In this document: positions 9,867 to 18,635 of the stretch, piece after piece
How the letters are laid out: the number at the start of each line of letters is the position of its first letter
How positions within the stretch are numbered: position 1 is the first letter of the stretch
DNA from: Anderseniella sp963700885
Lineage (GTDB): Bacteria; Pseudomonadota; Alphaproteobacteria; Rhizobiales; Aestuariivirgaceae
DNA length: 64,000 nt
Assembly: GCA_963700885.1 (NCBI GenBank)
Contig: CAVOZJ010000002.1
Span: forward strand, 372,001-436,000
Direction of reading: 5' to 3'
Notes under the pieces: model-generated
What the model saw: the letters and a program-made list of their open reading frames with translations, nothing else
What the model was told of the DNA's origin: nothing
Database searches by the model: none
Program-made: the position numbers and the translations under genes

Positions 9867-10270
9867 CCAACAATCCGCGCCAGTTGAGTTCAGCATATGC
9901 AGACGCCGAGCACGGATTGCGGCATGTTTTCGTGCGTGATCTGTCGCTGATAGCCATGGTCGGAATTTATGAAAATGAAAAGCGGTATCCACAGCGGATA
10001 CTGGTGAACATTGATTGTGCGGTGCAAGAGCACGGCGGTGCGCTGGACGACGATATCAGGAATGTCGTCAGTTATGAAAAAGTTGTCAAAAACGTCAAAT
10101 CCATAGTACAGGACGGTCACGTCAATCTGCTCGAGACTCTCGCTGAAAAGATCGCCGGCAAGGTGCTGAAAAACAGATCGATAAAGCGCATCCGGGTGCG
10201 GGTCGAAAAGCTGGACATCATTCCCGAAGCCTCAAGTGTGGGTATCGAGATTGAACGCATGCGGGGCTGA
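9863..10270 (+). CDS. folB: Dihydroneopterin aldolase
   Basis: This 135-residue protein has the FolB fold pattern: a strand starting VFVRDLSLIAMVGIYENEK, then SYEKVVKNVKSIV, and the C-terminal VRVEKLDIIPEASSVGIEIER, with the conserved catalytic lysine in the VEK segment. The enzyme cleaves 7,8-dihydroneopterin to 6-hydroxymethyl-7,8-dihydropterin and glycolaldehyde in folate synthesis. It is translationally coupled to the upstream SDR gene. Its stop codon overlaps the uvrC start by one base. No folP or folK lies in this window. Confidence 0.9.
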   Translation: MTNNPRQLSSAYADAEHGLRHVFVRDLSLIAMVGIYENEKRYPQRILVNIDCAVQEHGGALDDDIRNVVSYEKVVKNVKSIVQDGHVNLLETLAEKIAGKVLKNRSIKRIRVRVEKLDIIPEASSVGIEIERMRG

Positions 10271-12237
10271 TGAACCCGATGAGCGAGCCACAGGCAACGC
10301 AAGACAGTGGAACTGCCGAAGAGACTGTTGAACGCGGACCGGAAGTTATCAAACGGTTCGCAAAGACACTGCCGGGCAGACCAGGCGTATACCGGATGTA
10401 TGATCACAAAGGCGATGTGCTTTATGTGGGCAAGGCGCGCAATCTGAAGAACCGGGTGTCGAACTATACCCGCCTGGGCGGCCACACCAATCGTATAGCA
10501 GCAATGATTTCCAGCACCTGCTCGATGGAGTTTGTGACCACCAGGACCGAGCCCGAGGCCCTGCTGCTGGAAGCCAATCTGATCAAGCGGCTGAAACCGC
10601 GCTACAACGTTATACTACGTGATGACAAGTCGTTTCCCTATATCCTGATTGCCAGGGATCATTCGGTCGCGCAGATTACCAAGCATCGCGGCGCGCGAAG
10701 CCGCAAAGGCAATTATTACGGTCCATTTGCATCGGCCGGATCAGTGAATACCACGATCAATCTGCTGCAGAAGGCGTTTTTGCTGCGATCATGCTCTGAC
10801 AGCTATTATGAAAACCGCACCCGGCCCTGCCTGCTTTTTCAGATCAAGCGCTGCGCTGCACCGTGCACCGGAGAGATTTCCGAAACCGGCTACGCAGAAT
10901 TGGTTAAGCAGGCAGAAGCGTTTCTGTCCGGCAAATCCAATGCAGTAAAAACTGCGCTTGCAAGGCAGATGGAAGCAGCATCCGAGCAACTGGATTTTGA
11001 GCGTGCCGCGGTTTGCCGGGACCGGATTTCCGCACTCAGTCATGTAACGGCATCGCAAGGCATCAATCCGCAAGGTATTGCAGAAGCGGACATCTTCGGT
11101 CTTGCGCAGGACGGCGGCCAGACCTGCATCCAGGTGTTCTTTATCAGAGCCGGGCAGAACTGGGGCACACGGGCATACTTCCCGCGTGCCGACAAGTCTG
11201 TCGAACAATCTGATGTACTGGCTGCCTTTGTGGCGCAGTTTTATGATGACAAGCCCGTGCCACGCCAGATCATGCTGTCTGGCAAGGTCAGCGAGGTTGA
11301 GCTGCTGAGCGACGCGCTTTCGACAAAATCCGGCCGAAAGGTAAATCTGTTGGTGCCACAACGCGGTAAAAATCGTGAACTGGTGCAGCATGCCGTGAGT
11401 AATGCTCGCGAGGCGCTCGGCCGAAAACTGGCTGATACTTCTTCACAGAAAAAACTGCTGGAGGGGGTAAGGACGGTGTTTGGACTTCCGCGCACGCCGC
11501 GTCGTATCGAGGTCTTTGATAACTCACACATCCAGGGAACGAATGCTGTTGGTGGCATGATAGTCGCGGGACCGGAAGGCCTGGCGAAAGCCCACTATCG
11601 CAAGTTCAACATCAAAACCCAGCAGGACACCGGCGGCGACGACTTCGGTATGATGAAGGAGGTGCTGACCCGGCGGTTTTCGCGTTTGCTGAAGGAGCGG
11701 GCAACCCGGCCAGATCAGACCGGGAGCCTTCCAGATGATACAGTGGCAGAAGACAGCAACGGCGATGACACAAGTGTCGGAAGCTGGCCGGATCTGCTGC
11801 TGATTGATGGTGGCAAGGGGCAGCTTTCAGCCGTGCAGGAAGTTCTGAAAGAGTTGGGTATTGATGATGTACCGGTCGCCGGCATTTCGAAAGGACCTGA
11901 CCGAAATGCCGGGCGTGAGCAGTTTCATGTGCCGGGGAAGGCGCCGTTCATGCTCGAACAACGTGACCCGGTGCTGTATTATGTGCAAAGATTGCGGGAT
12001 GAAGCGCATAGATTTGCCATCGGTACCCATCGAGCCAGGCGAGCCAAGGCGGCACTTGCAAATCCGCTTGACGAGATTGGCGGGATTGGTCCAGGTCGCA
12101 AAAAGGCGTTGCTTCGTGCATTTGGTTCGGCCCGCGGTGTTTCGGGAGCATCAATGGCTGATCTGGAACAGGTTGAAGGAATCAATAAAAGTCTGGCAAC
12201 TGCCATTTACGGCTTTTTCCACGAGGGTGAAACTTGA
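10270..12237 (+). CDS. uvrC: Excinuclease ABC subunit C
   Basis: A 655-residue protein of normal UvrC length. The GIY-YIG nuclease domain appears first (PGVYRMYDHKGDVLYVGKARNL, near residues 37-58), then a UVR motif (ASEQLDFERAAVCRDRI, near residues 238-254) that contacts UvrB. The RNase H-like half contains IEVFDNSHIQGTNAVGGM and LLIDGGKGQL, and helix-hairpin-helix motifs follow near GGIGPGRKKALL. It makes the dual incisions of nucleotide excision repair with UvrA and UvrB. Here uvrB lies 46 kb away and is frameshifted. The coding sequence itself is intact and continues directly into pgsA. Confidence 0.97.
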   Translation: MNPMSEPQATQDSGTAEETVERGPEVIKRFAKTLPGRPGVYRMYDHKGDVLYVGKARNLKNRVSNYTRLGGHTNRIAAMISSTCSMEFVTTRTEPEALLLEANLIKRLKPRYNVILRDDKSFPYILIARDHSVAQITKHRGARSRKGNYYGPFASAGSVNTTINLLQKAFLLRSCSDSYYENRTRPCLLFQIKRCAAPCTGEISETGYAELVKQAEAFLSGKSNAVKTALARQMEAASEQLDFERAAVCRDRISALSHVTASQGINPQGIAEADIFGLAQDGGQTCIQVFFIRAGQNWGTRAYFPRADKSVEQSDVLAAFVAQFYDDKPVPRQIMLSGKVSEVELLSDALSTKSGRKVNLLVPQRGKNRELVQHAVSNAREALGRKLADTSSQKKLLEGVRTVFGLPRTPRRIEVFDNSHIQGTNAVGGMIVAGPEGLAKAHYRKFNIKTQQDTGGDDFGMMKEVLTRRFSRLLKERATRPDQTGSLPDDTVAEDSNGDDTSVGSWPDLLLIDGGKGQLSAVQEVLKELGIDDVPVAGISKGPDRNAGREQFHVPGKAPFMLEQRDPVLYYVQRLRDEAHRFAIGTHRARRAKAALANPLDEIGGIGPGRKKALLRAFGSARGVSGASMADLEQVEGINKSLATAIYGFFHEGET

Positions 12238-12848
12238 GTGCAGGCGCTGAAAAGATCAGGCATCCGAACCGGCGCGGCAACGTGGCGACCTGGCTGCCGA
12301 ACATTCTGACCTACCTGCGCATTGTCGCGGTACCTGTCGTGGTGGGTCTGCTGATCTATGGTGGAAACATCAATCACTGGATCGCGCTGGCGATATTCAT
12401 CGTTGCGGCGATTACTGATTTTCTTGATGGATACCTGGCCCGCATCTGGCAGCAGCAATCCTCGCTGGGCCGAATGCTGGATCCGATTGCCGACAAGTTG
12501 TTGATCGCTTCGGTTTTGCTGGCAGTGACCTATACCGGTGAAATCGAGGGCGTGCACATATGGGCCGCAATCATCATTTTGTGCCGGGAGATACTGGTGT
12601 CGGGCCTGCGTGAATTTCTGGCCGAGTTGCGGGTTTCTGTTCCCGTGACCAAATTAGCCAAATGGAAAACCACCTTTCAGATGATTGCGATTGGTTTTCT
12701 GATTGTCGGTCCGGCTGGCGACAAGGTGTTTCATCATACATCGACCATCGGGCTGGCGTTTTTATGGGTTGCGGCTGTAGCAACACTTTACACCGGCTAT
12801 GACTATTTCCGGGCTGGTGTGATCCATGTCATGGAAGAAGACGAATGA
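12234..12848 (+). CDS. pgsA: CDP-diacylglycerol--glycerol-3-phosphate 3-phosphatidyltransferase
   Basis: A 204-residue integral membrane protein with the full CDP-alcohol phosphotransferase signature: DGYLAR, eight residues, G, three residues, D, three residues, D (in FLDGYLARIW...LGRMLDPIADK, near residues 66-90). It makes phosphatidylglycerol phosphate at the inner membrane. Translation most likely begins at the TTG overlapping the uvrC stop, giving MSAGAEKIRHPN; there is no in-frame ATG close by. Its stop overlaps the moaD start by 4 bases. The uvrC-pgsA-moaD order is common in Hyphomicrobiales. Confidence 0.93.
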   Translation: MSAGAEKIRHPNRRGNVATWLPNILTYLRIVAVPVVVGLLIYGGNINHWIALAIFIVAAITDFLDGYLARIWQQQSSLGRMLDPIADKLLIASVLLAVTYTGEIEGVHIWAAIIILCREILVSGLREFLAELRVSVPVTKLAKWKTTFQMIAIGFLIVGPAGDKVFHHTSTIGLAFLWVAAVATLYTGYDYFRAGVIHVMEEDE

Positions 12849-13096
12849 AGGTCTTGTATTTTGCCTGGGTGCGACAGCGTACCGGCACCAGCGAAGAGAT
12901 GATTGAAGTGCCGGCAGGCGTTAGCACGGTGGCCGATCTTGCTGCTCACCTTGCGTCCCGCGACGAAGGCTATGCTGCGGCTTTTGCCGATATGCGGGTT
13001 ATTCGCGCAGCACTGGACCAGGAACACGTTGCGCTGGATCATCCGCTGGGCGACGCCAGCGAAATCGCGTTCTTCCCGCCGGTCACGGGTGGTTGA
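12845..13096 (+). CDS. moaD: Molybdopterin synthase sulfur carrier subunit
   Basis: An 83-residue ubiquitin-like protein ending in the essential Gly-Gly (FFPPVTGG), where the thiocarboxylate forms. It begins MKVLYFAWVRQRTG, typical of MoaD. It supplies sulfur to molybdopterin together with MoaE. The gene overlaps pgsA by 4 bases. The usual downstream moaE is absent: the next gene is a convergent L,D-transpeptidase 14 bases away. A molybdenum enzyme gene (CoxL-like) lies 5 kb upstream but is frameshifted. Confidence 0.92.
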   Translation: MKVLYFAWVRQRTGTSEEMIEVPAGVSTVADLAAHLASRDEGYAAAFADMRVIRAALDQEHVALDHPLGDASEIAFFPPVTGG

Positions 13097-13110
13097 GACG
13101 GACTGCAACT

Positions 13111-14748
13111 TCAGTGATTATCGGCTTCGGCAAATCTGCCGCCGGTCAACAGGTGTTCAGCCAGGGTCTCATCACGACCGTAGACATCGCGACGGAAATT
13201 GACTGAACCGTCCTTGTTCACCCAGGCGGTAATATAGGTGACATATACTGGAATCTTCTGTTGCAGTTTTACGATACGGCGCTCTCCGGACTCGATCTGG
13301 CTGTTGATCCGGTCCAGAGTCCACCCCTGATTGCGCAGTAGGACCTCGGCCAGTTGCCTTGGATTTTCCACCCTCATGCAACCATGGGAAAACACCCGCA
13401 GATCCTTTTTGAACAGGCTCTTGGACGGGGTGTCGTGTATATAGACGTTGTATTTGTTGGGAAACATGAACTTGATACGTCCAAGGGCATTCTTGTCGCC
13501 CGTGTCCTGACGCAAACGGTACGGCATCCGGCCTATGCCAGACCAGTTGACGGAGTAGGGGTTAACTACCTGGCCTGATGCGTTCAGGACGCGAATGCCC
13601 TGCCGTTGCAGATAGCCAGGATCGCTTCTCAGCTTTGGTAAATATTCCTTGTTGGCGATAGACGACGGCACATTCCAGTACGGATTCATGACGAGGTAGG
13701 TCATATCGTCGGTGAATACCGGAGTTTTGTGATAGGTCTTGCCAACAACGATGCGGGCAGTGTAAATCGTCTTGCCGTCCTTCACGACCTTGAGTTCCTG
13801 GTCTGCCAGGTTGGCGAATACGTAAAAGCCGCCCGGCTCCCGGTCGAGCCAGCGCCGCCGTTCCAGATTGACCTCCAGCTGTTTGATACGGTTGGCGACC
13901 GGGACGTTCATTTGCGTCAGGGTGGTGGGGCCAATTACACCGTCATCGGTCAGCCCGTGACGGCGCTGGAATTTCATCACGGCTGCAACGGTGACTTCAT
14001 CATAATGATCATCCACTGGCCGTGTTGCCGGATCCATGTCCCCCGTCGTGACAAGAAACTCGCGCAACAAGGCAAGGCGCACATCTTTTGCGCCGGGTTG
14101 CAGGACCTTTCCGGCAGGGATCTGATTCCATCCTCCGGCAGCCGCAATGGCGCGGTATTCCTTCAACTTGGCAACCAGACGGTGATAACGCTCATCCTGC
14201 GGCATCAGGCTCTGGAGGTAAGGTTGTAGCTCATCAGCTTGTTCTGCGCCGTCGAGAAGATAGGCGGCGCCCAGTTCCCGCACGGAAATATCATTCTGCT
14301 TGGTCACTTCGTCTGGCGATACGCGGCCTCTCGTCAAATCCCGGGCCACATCGATGAACGCACTGGTCAGCAACATTTCCAGTTCCGCCAGCGCGCGCGG
14401 GTGCGGGTCGCCGATCAATGCCCCAATGTCAATTATCCGGTATTTGAACTCGCGAAGGCCATGATTTTCAATCTCGCTCAAGAAATTGAGCAGGACCTTG
14501 CCCTTGGACTTGATTCCGTCGTCGCGTACCCAGATCGGTTTGAACGACCGATCGGAATAATAGGTGAAGACCTGGATCAGCCGATCATCATCGTCCAGTG
14601 AACCAATATTGCTTTCGCCGTTGAGGATGATTGACTCGATCGTCTTGCCGACAACCTCGTTGCCCGCAGCATGGGCCGGCACCCGGCCTAACGCAACGCT
14701 TGTGAGCAGCATAAGAGTGACAAGCAGGAAGCGAATACAGTCACGCAT
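13111..14748 (-). CDS. L,D-transpeptidase (YcbB-like, YkuD domain)
   Basis: A 545-residue exported protein. The signal peptide (MRDCIRFLLVTLMLLTSVAL, then cleavage near AHA) is followed by an N-terminal scaffold and a peptidoglycan-binding domain near residues 235-285 (MKFQRRHGLTDDGVIGPTTL). The catalytic YkuD domain has HDTPSKSLF and the SHGCMRV motif with the nucleophilic cysteine near residue 457. This order resembles E. coli YcbB (LdtD), which forms 3-3 crosslinks. The ATG at 14748 was chosen because GGAG lies 8 bases upstream. It converges with moaD. Confidence 0.9.
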   Translation of the reverse strand: MRDCIRFLLVTLMLLTSVALGRVPAHAAGNEVVGKTIESIILNGESNIGSLDDDDRLIQVFTYYSDRSFKPIWVRDDGIKSKGKVLLNFLSEIENHGLREFKYRIIDIGALIGDPHPRALAELEMLLTSAFIDVARDLTRGRVSPDEVTKQNDISVRELGAAYLLDGAEQADELQPYLQSLMPQDERYHRLVAKLKEYRAIAAAGGWNQIPAGKVLQPGAKDVRLALLREFLVTTGDMDPATRPVDDHYDEVTVAAVMKFQRRHGLTDDGVIGPTTLTQMNVPVANRIKQLEVNLERRRWLDREPGGFYVFANLADQELKVVKDGKTIYTARIVVGKTYHKTPVFTDDMTYLVMNPYWNVPSSIANKEYLPKLRSDPGYLQRQGIRVLNASGQVVNPYSVNWSGIGRMPYRLRQDTGDKNALGRIKFMFPNKYNVYIHDTPSKSLFKKDLRVFSHGCMRVENPRQLAEVLLRNQGWTLDRINSQIESGERRIVKLQQKIPVYVTYITAWVNKDGSVNFRRDVYGRDETLAEHLLTGGRFAEADNH

Positions 14749-14894
14749 TTCTAAAGTCTCCATCAATGGCCCGGAGACCGCACTATAGCGTCGATTTGGA
14801 TGGTTTCAATCGGGCAATGAACACCTGCAAAGAAAATTGGCGCGACCCTGGTTCAGATCGTGCGCAGTTTCAGCCTGCGATACTGTTAAATCAG

Positions 14895-15788
14895 CTACTC
14901 GGCAGCCGCCACCTTGGGCTGCACAGCACTGGTGTAATCGTTCATCAGCGTGGTGGTAATTTCTCCGACAGTAAAATTGTATGGCCCGATTTCGGAAACC
15001 GGTGTCACTTCAGCTGCCGTGCCGACGATGAAACATTCCTCAAAGCCTGTCAGTTCTTCGGGCATGATGACGCGTTCATTGATCCTGATCTGCCGGGTGC
15101 GGGCAAGCTCCATCACTGTTTGGCGGGTGATGCCATTAAGGAAGCAGTCCGGTATGGGTGTGTGTAATTCACCGTCCTTGATGAAGAAAATGTTTGCACC
15201 GGTTGCTTCTGCCACTTGCCCGCGATAGTCGAGCATCAATGCGTCGGCATAGCCCTTGCGCTCCGCAGCGTGTTTGGACAAGGTGCAGATCATGTAAAGT
15301 CCGGCAGCTTTGGCTTCACACGGAATAGTTGCCGGATCAGGACGACGCCACTTGGCGATATCGAGTCGAATTCCCTTCAAACGCTGCGCCGCATCAAAAT
15401 AACTTGGCCATTCCCAAATCGCGATGGCGACATTGATCTTGGTGTTTTGCGCCGACACGCCCATCATCTCTGAACCACGCCAGGCAACAGGGCGAACATA
15501 TGCATCCTTGAGGCCCTGGCGGACCAGCAACGCATTGCACGCATTATCAATTTCAGCGACGGTGAAGGGAATTTTCATGTCCAACAATTCGGCAGAACGG
15601 AACAGGCGCTGAGTGTGTTCCGTCAATTTAAAGATCTGGCCGCCGTAGGCGCGTTCGCCCTCGAATACCGAAGAGGCATAATGCAGCGCGTGTGACAGTA
15701 CATGGAGCTGTGCCGTGGACCAGGGTACAAATTCACCGTTCAACCAGATATCACCATCGCGTTGATCGAATGGCTGTGATGCGGCCAT
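14895..15788 (-). CDS. ilvE: Branched-chain amino acid aminotransferase
   Basis: A 297-residue class IV PLP-dependent aminotransferase. The conserved start is DIWLNGEFVPWSTAQLHVLSHALHYASSVFEGERAY (only landmarks cited: residues 13-48), PLP lysine 160 lies in CEAKAAGLYM, and the C-terminal half has EATGANIFFI and TRQTVMELAR. It catalyses the last step of valine, leucine and isoleucine synthesis. The gene is divergent from the MarR-type gene with 136 bases between them, containing a 9-bp inverted repeat; the same ilvE/petP arrangement is seen in other alphaproteobacteria. Confidence 0.93.
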   Translation of the reverse strand: MAASQPFDQRDGDIWLNGEFVPWSTAQLHVLSHALHYASSVFEGERAYGGQIFKLTEHTQRLFRSAELLDMKIPFTVAEIDNACNALLVRQGLKDAYVRPVAWRGSEMMGVSAQNTKINVAIAIWEWPSYFDAAQRLKGIRLDIAKWRRPDPATIPCEAKAAGLYMICTLSKHAAERKGYADALMLDYRGQVAEATGANIFFIKDGELHTPIPDCFLNGITRQTVMELARTRQIRINERVIMPEELTGFEECFIVGTAAEVTPVSEIGPYNFTVGEITTTLMNDYTSAVQPKVAAAE

Positions 15789-15849
15789 GGCGGGCGCTCC
15801 TCATGTGGCCGGAATCGAGCCGCTGACTCACTTACCGGGGTTGGATTTA

Positions 15850-15875
15850 CGAACGTAGGTACAAAAAATTCGTTC
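15850..15875. repeat. Imperfect inverted repeat upstream of ilvE
   Basis: CGAACG and its mirror CGTTC (GAACG at 15851-15855, CGTTC at 15871-15875) flank a short AT-rich spacer, 62 bases upstream of the ilvE start and just left of the longer palindrome at 15898. It might be an operator half-site pair or merely chance; only five bases pair perfectly. Confidence 0.3.
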
Positions 15876-15897
15876 ATGGCACTAACAACAGCCGTAA

Positions 15898-15922
15898 TTT
15901 ATGTCAATATGGCTGACATAAA
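15898..15922. promoter_or_regulatory. Palindromic operator candidate for the MarR-type regulator
   Basis: TTTATGTCA at 15898-15906 and TGACATAAA at 15914-15922 form a perfect 9-bp inverted repeat with a 7-base spacer (16-bp centre-to-centre). It ends 2 bases before the first possible start codon of the MarR gene, between the divergent ilvE and marR genes. MarR dimers bind palindromes of this size and often autoregulate, so it is a good operator candidate. The symmetry is seen directly; its binding by this regulator is inference. Confidence 0.6.
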
Positions 15923-15936
15923 TCGTGATTGCTGAG

Positions 15937-16455
15937 ATGGAACCGGAAGTGAATTTTGCCATGGACGCACAGGCTGATCATAGTTCTGCGGAACGAGATA
16001 TTTCGCGCGATGTTGTCATTGAGTTGATCGAACTGCTGTATTTTGGATATCGTGATTTCACGTCGGATCCAGATGTTCTGTTGCTGGATTTTGGCTTCGG
16101 GCGGGCGCATCACAGGGCAGTGCATTTCGTGGGCCGCAATCCGGGTATCAGTGTGGCTGAGCTGCTTGATATTCTGCGGATTACCAAGCAAAGCCTTGCC
16201 AGAGTGCTAAAGGAACTGGTTGATCGCGGCATTGTCGAACAGCGATCCGGCAATACTGACCGGCGGCAGCGGTTGCTATATCTGACCCAGGATGGTGTGT
16301 CATTGCATGCCAGTTTGATGCAGCCACAAATTGAACGCGTGCAATCTGCCATCAAGCATGCAGGTGGCGATGCCGCACCTGTGTTCCAGCAGATACTTTA
16401 CGGTTTGATTGATGAGCAGGAGCGCGGCCGGGTTGAAAAGGTGGTCAGGCCATGA
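15937..16455 (+). CDS. MarR-family transcriptional regulator (PetP-like)
   Basis: About 172 residues with a winged helix-turn-helix. The recognition region is PGISVAELLDILRITKQSLARVLKELVDRGIVEQ, near residues 68-100, followed by the wing SGNTDRRQRLLYLT with the conserved DxR. It precedes an OmpR-type response regulator with a 4-base overlap, an arrangement like petP-petR of Rhodobacter capsulatus. Starts at GTG 15925, ATG 15937 or ATG 15961 are all possible; none has a strong ribosome site. A palindrome directly upstream suggests autoregulation. Confidence 0.88.
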   Translation: MEPEVNFAMDAQADHSSAERDISRDVVIELIELLYFGYRDFTSDPDVLLLDFGFGRAHHRAVHFVGRNPGISVAELLDILRITKQSLARVLKELVDRGIVEQRSGNTDRRQRLLYLTQDGVSLHASLMQPQIERVQSAIKHAGGDAAPVFQQILYGLIDEQERGRVEKVVRP

Positions 16456-17153
16456 ACGGGCCGGCAGATAAACTGCCTCATGTGCTGATTGTTGATGACG
16501 ATAAACGGTTACGCGAGTTGCTGGGCTCGTTCCTGTCTGCCAACGGATGCAGGGTATCGGCGGTGAGAGGGGCGGCGGACGCCCGGTTGCGCATGAAGGG
16601 CATGGCATTTGATTTGCTGGTACTTGATGTAATGATGCCGGGAGAAACCGGTCTGGAATTTGCCGCCTCACTGCGGGCTGAGCGCAATGATGTGCCGATA
16701 TTGATGTTGTCCGCGCGGGCTGAAATCGAAGACAGGATCGAAGGACTTACTACAGGTGTCGATGATTATCTCACCAAACCGTTCGAGCCGCGAGAATTGC
16801 TGTTGCGCGTGCAGGCAATACTGAAACGTCATGCCCTGAACCAGCCGGCCGATGCCGAGCTGGTAGACGTCAGGTTCGGAAAATTCCATTTCAACCTCGT
16901 GCGTGGCGAGTTGCGGCGTGACGATCAGATCGTGCATTTGACGACGCAGGAGCGCAATATTTTGCGTATCCTGGCACAGCGTGCCGGCGAACCGGTGGCC
17001 CGGGCAGATATCATTGAACCTGCGCTGGAAGATTCAAATCGTGCTGTGGATGTGCAGATCAACAGGCTGCGTCGCAAGATTGAGGATCAGCCTGCCACGC
17101 CGGTTTATCTGCAAACCGTGCGCGGACACGGCTATACTTTGCATGTCGACTGA
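16452..17153 (+). CDS. OmpR-family response regulator (PetR-like)
   Basis: A 233-residue two-domain regulator. The receiver domain has the acidic pair VDDDKRLRELL, phosphoacceptor Asp59 in LLVLDVMMPG, and the K of YLTKPFEPRELL. A winged-helix domain follows, with LTTQERNILRILAQ, AVDVQINRLRRKIE and TVRGHGYTL. It overlaps the MarR gene by 4 bases and is followed 43 bases later by a histidine kinase, which is the likely phosphodonor. In Rhodobacter capsulatus the PetR homologue lies next to petABC; here petABC is about 26 kb away, so direct control of the bc1 genes is only a possibility. Confidence 0.92.
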   Translation: MNGPADKLPHVLIVDDDKRLRELLGSFLSANGCRVSAVRGAADARLRMKGMAFDLLVLDVMMPGETGLEFAASLRAERNDVPILMLSARAEIEDRIEGLTTGVDDYLTKPFEPRELLLRVQAILKRHALNQPADAELVDVRFGKFHFNLVRGELRRDDQIVHLTTQERNILRILAQRAGEPVARADIIEPALEDSNRAVDVQINRLRRKIEDQPATPVYLQTVRGHGYTLHVD

Positions 17154-17196
17154 GTGCTGTTGCACGGGTCGGAGGTTGTTTTGAAAGGGTTTTGCC

Positions 17197-18579
17197 ATGT
17201 CGGCCATTGCTAGCCGCGACGATACTCCGCCTGAAAAACGGACACTGTACTGGCATTTCAACCGCTTTCTTGAGCGGCACATGCCGGAGCGTCTGTATCA
17301 ACGGTCGCTGATCATCGTCATAGCACCGATGGTATTGCTGCAAGGACTGATGGCCTGGGTATTTCTTGATCGCCATTATGAAACTGTAACCAAATCCCTG
17401 TCGCAATCATTTGTGCGCGATGTTGCGCTGGTCATCAAAACCTGGGATGAAAGCCCGCGTACGGAGGCTGACCTGGCCAAAGTTCTGGCCATGGCAAATG
17501 ACGATCTGGCACTGGGTCTGACGGTCGAAAAGAAATCCGTACTTCCGCCGGCTACCAACAAACCGTTGTTGTCTTCGGTACATCCCAAGCTGGTGCGCTA
17601 TCTGACCAGTGAAGTGGCGTTGCCGAACTGGGTCGATACTGTTGGAGAGAGCGGCTACGTAGATGTTCGGATACTGACGGAAGACGGGCTTGTATTTCGG
17701 TTCCTCACCGACCTGGACAGGGCACATGCCTCGACGACACCAATATTCATTGCCTGGATGATAGGCGGCTCGTTGTTTCTGCTGCTGATCGCGATAATGT
17801 TTCTGCGAAACCAGATCAAGCCGATTGTCAAACTTGCCGACGCGGCACAGAGTTTCGGCATGGGGCGGGATGTGCCCGATTTCCGGCCAGGCGGGGCCGC
17901 AGAAGTGCAGTCGGCGGCACGTGCATTCCTGAAGATGAAATCCCGCATTGAACGCCATGTTGAACAACGAACCGCCATGCTGGCGGGCGTCAGTCATGAT
18001 CTGCGCACCATTTTGACGCGCTTTAAACTCGAACTTGCTTTGCTGGAAAAGTCACCCACCGTGCAAGCCTTGTCAGATGACGTCGGCGAGATGCAACGCA
18101 TGCTTGAAGGTTATCTGGCGTTTGTGCGTGGTGATGGTGGCGAGCCGACCGCTGTAACGGAGATCGTCGGACTGCTCGGCGTGGTTGCAGATGATATGAG
18201 CCGGTCTGGCCACCCGATTGTTCTGAACTCCCCGCGCAAAATTATTGTGGCCCTGAAGCCGGATGCCTTTAAACGCTGTGTTGGCAATCTGGTGCAGAAT
18301 GCGTCACGGTTTGCCCGCCAGGTAGAGATTACCGCCGTGCATGACGGCGATTACCTGCGGGTGGTGGTGGATGATGATGGTCCGGGAATTCCGCCTGAAC
18401 AGTATAACGAGGTTTTCAAACCATTTGTCCGGCTGGACGTTGCCCGCAATCAGGATTCAGGGGGCACCGGGCTTGGCATGGCTATCGCCCGTGACATTGC
18501 GCAAAGCCATGGCGGTGACATTTCACTGTCTCCTTCCATGCTCGGGGGCCTGCGGGCTGAAGTACGAATACCGACGTAG
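17197..18579 (+). CDS. Sensor histidine kinase
   Basis: A 460-residue EnvZ-like kinase. Membrane segments lie near residues 46-64 and 184-204, flanking a periplasmic sensor region of about 120 residues. A HAMP linker follows (FLRNQIKPIVKLADAA), then the HisKA box GVSHDLRT with phosphoacceptor His267. The ATPase domain shows N-box QNASRFA, DDDGPGIPPEQ and GGTGLGMAIARDIAQSHGG. It should phosphorylate the response regulator encoded just upstream. The input signal cannot be told from sequence. A GTG/ATG choice at the start is not in doubt: ATG 17197 is preceded by GGGTTTTGCC. Confidence 0.93.
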   Translation: MSAIASRDDTPPEKRTLYWHFNRFLERHMPERLYQRSLIIVIAPMVLLQGLMAWVFLDRHYETVTKSLSQSFVRDVALVIKTWDESPRTEADLAKVLAMANDDLALGLTVEKKSVLPPATNKPLLSSVHPKLVRYLTSEVALPNWVDTVGESGYVDVRILTEDGLVFRFLTDLDRAHASTTPIFIAWMIGGSLFLLLIAIMFLRNQIKPIVKLADAAQSFGMGRDVPDFRPGGAAEVQSAARAFLKMKSRIERHVEQRTAMLAGVSHDLRTILTRFKLELALLEKSPTVQALSDDVGEMQRMLEGYLAFVRGDGGEPTAVTEIVGLLGVVADDMSRSGHPIVLNSPRKIIVALKPDAFKRCVGNLVQNASRFARQVEITAVHDGDYLRVVVDDDGPGIPPEQYNEVFKPFVRLDVARNQDSGGTGLGMAIARDIAQSHGGDISLSPSMLGGLRAEVRIPT

Positions 18580-18635
18580 AGACAAAACTTTCAGATCAGT
18601 ACGGGCTTGATTGAAGCAACCAAAACCATACTGCT

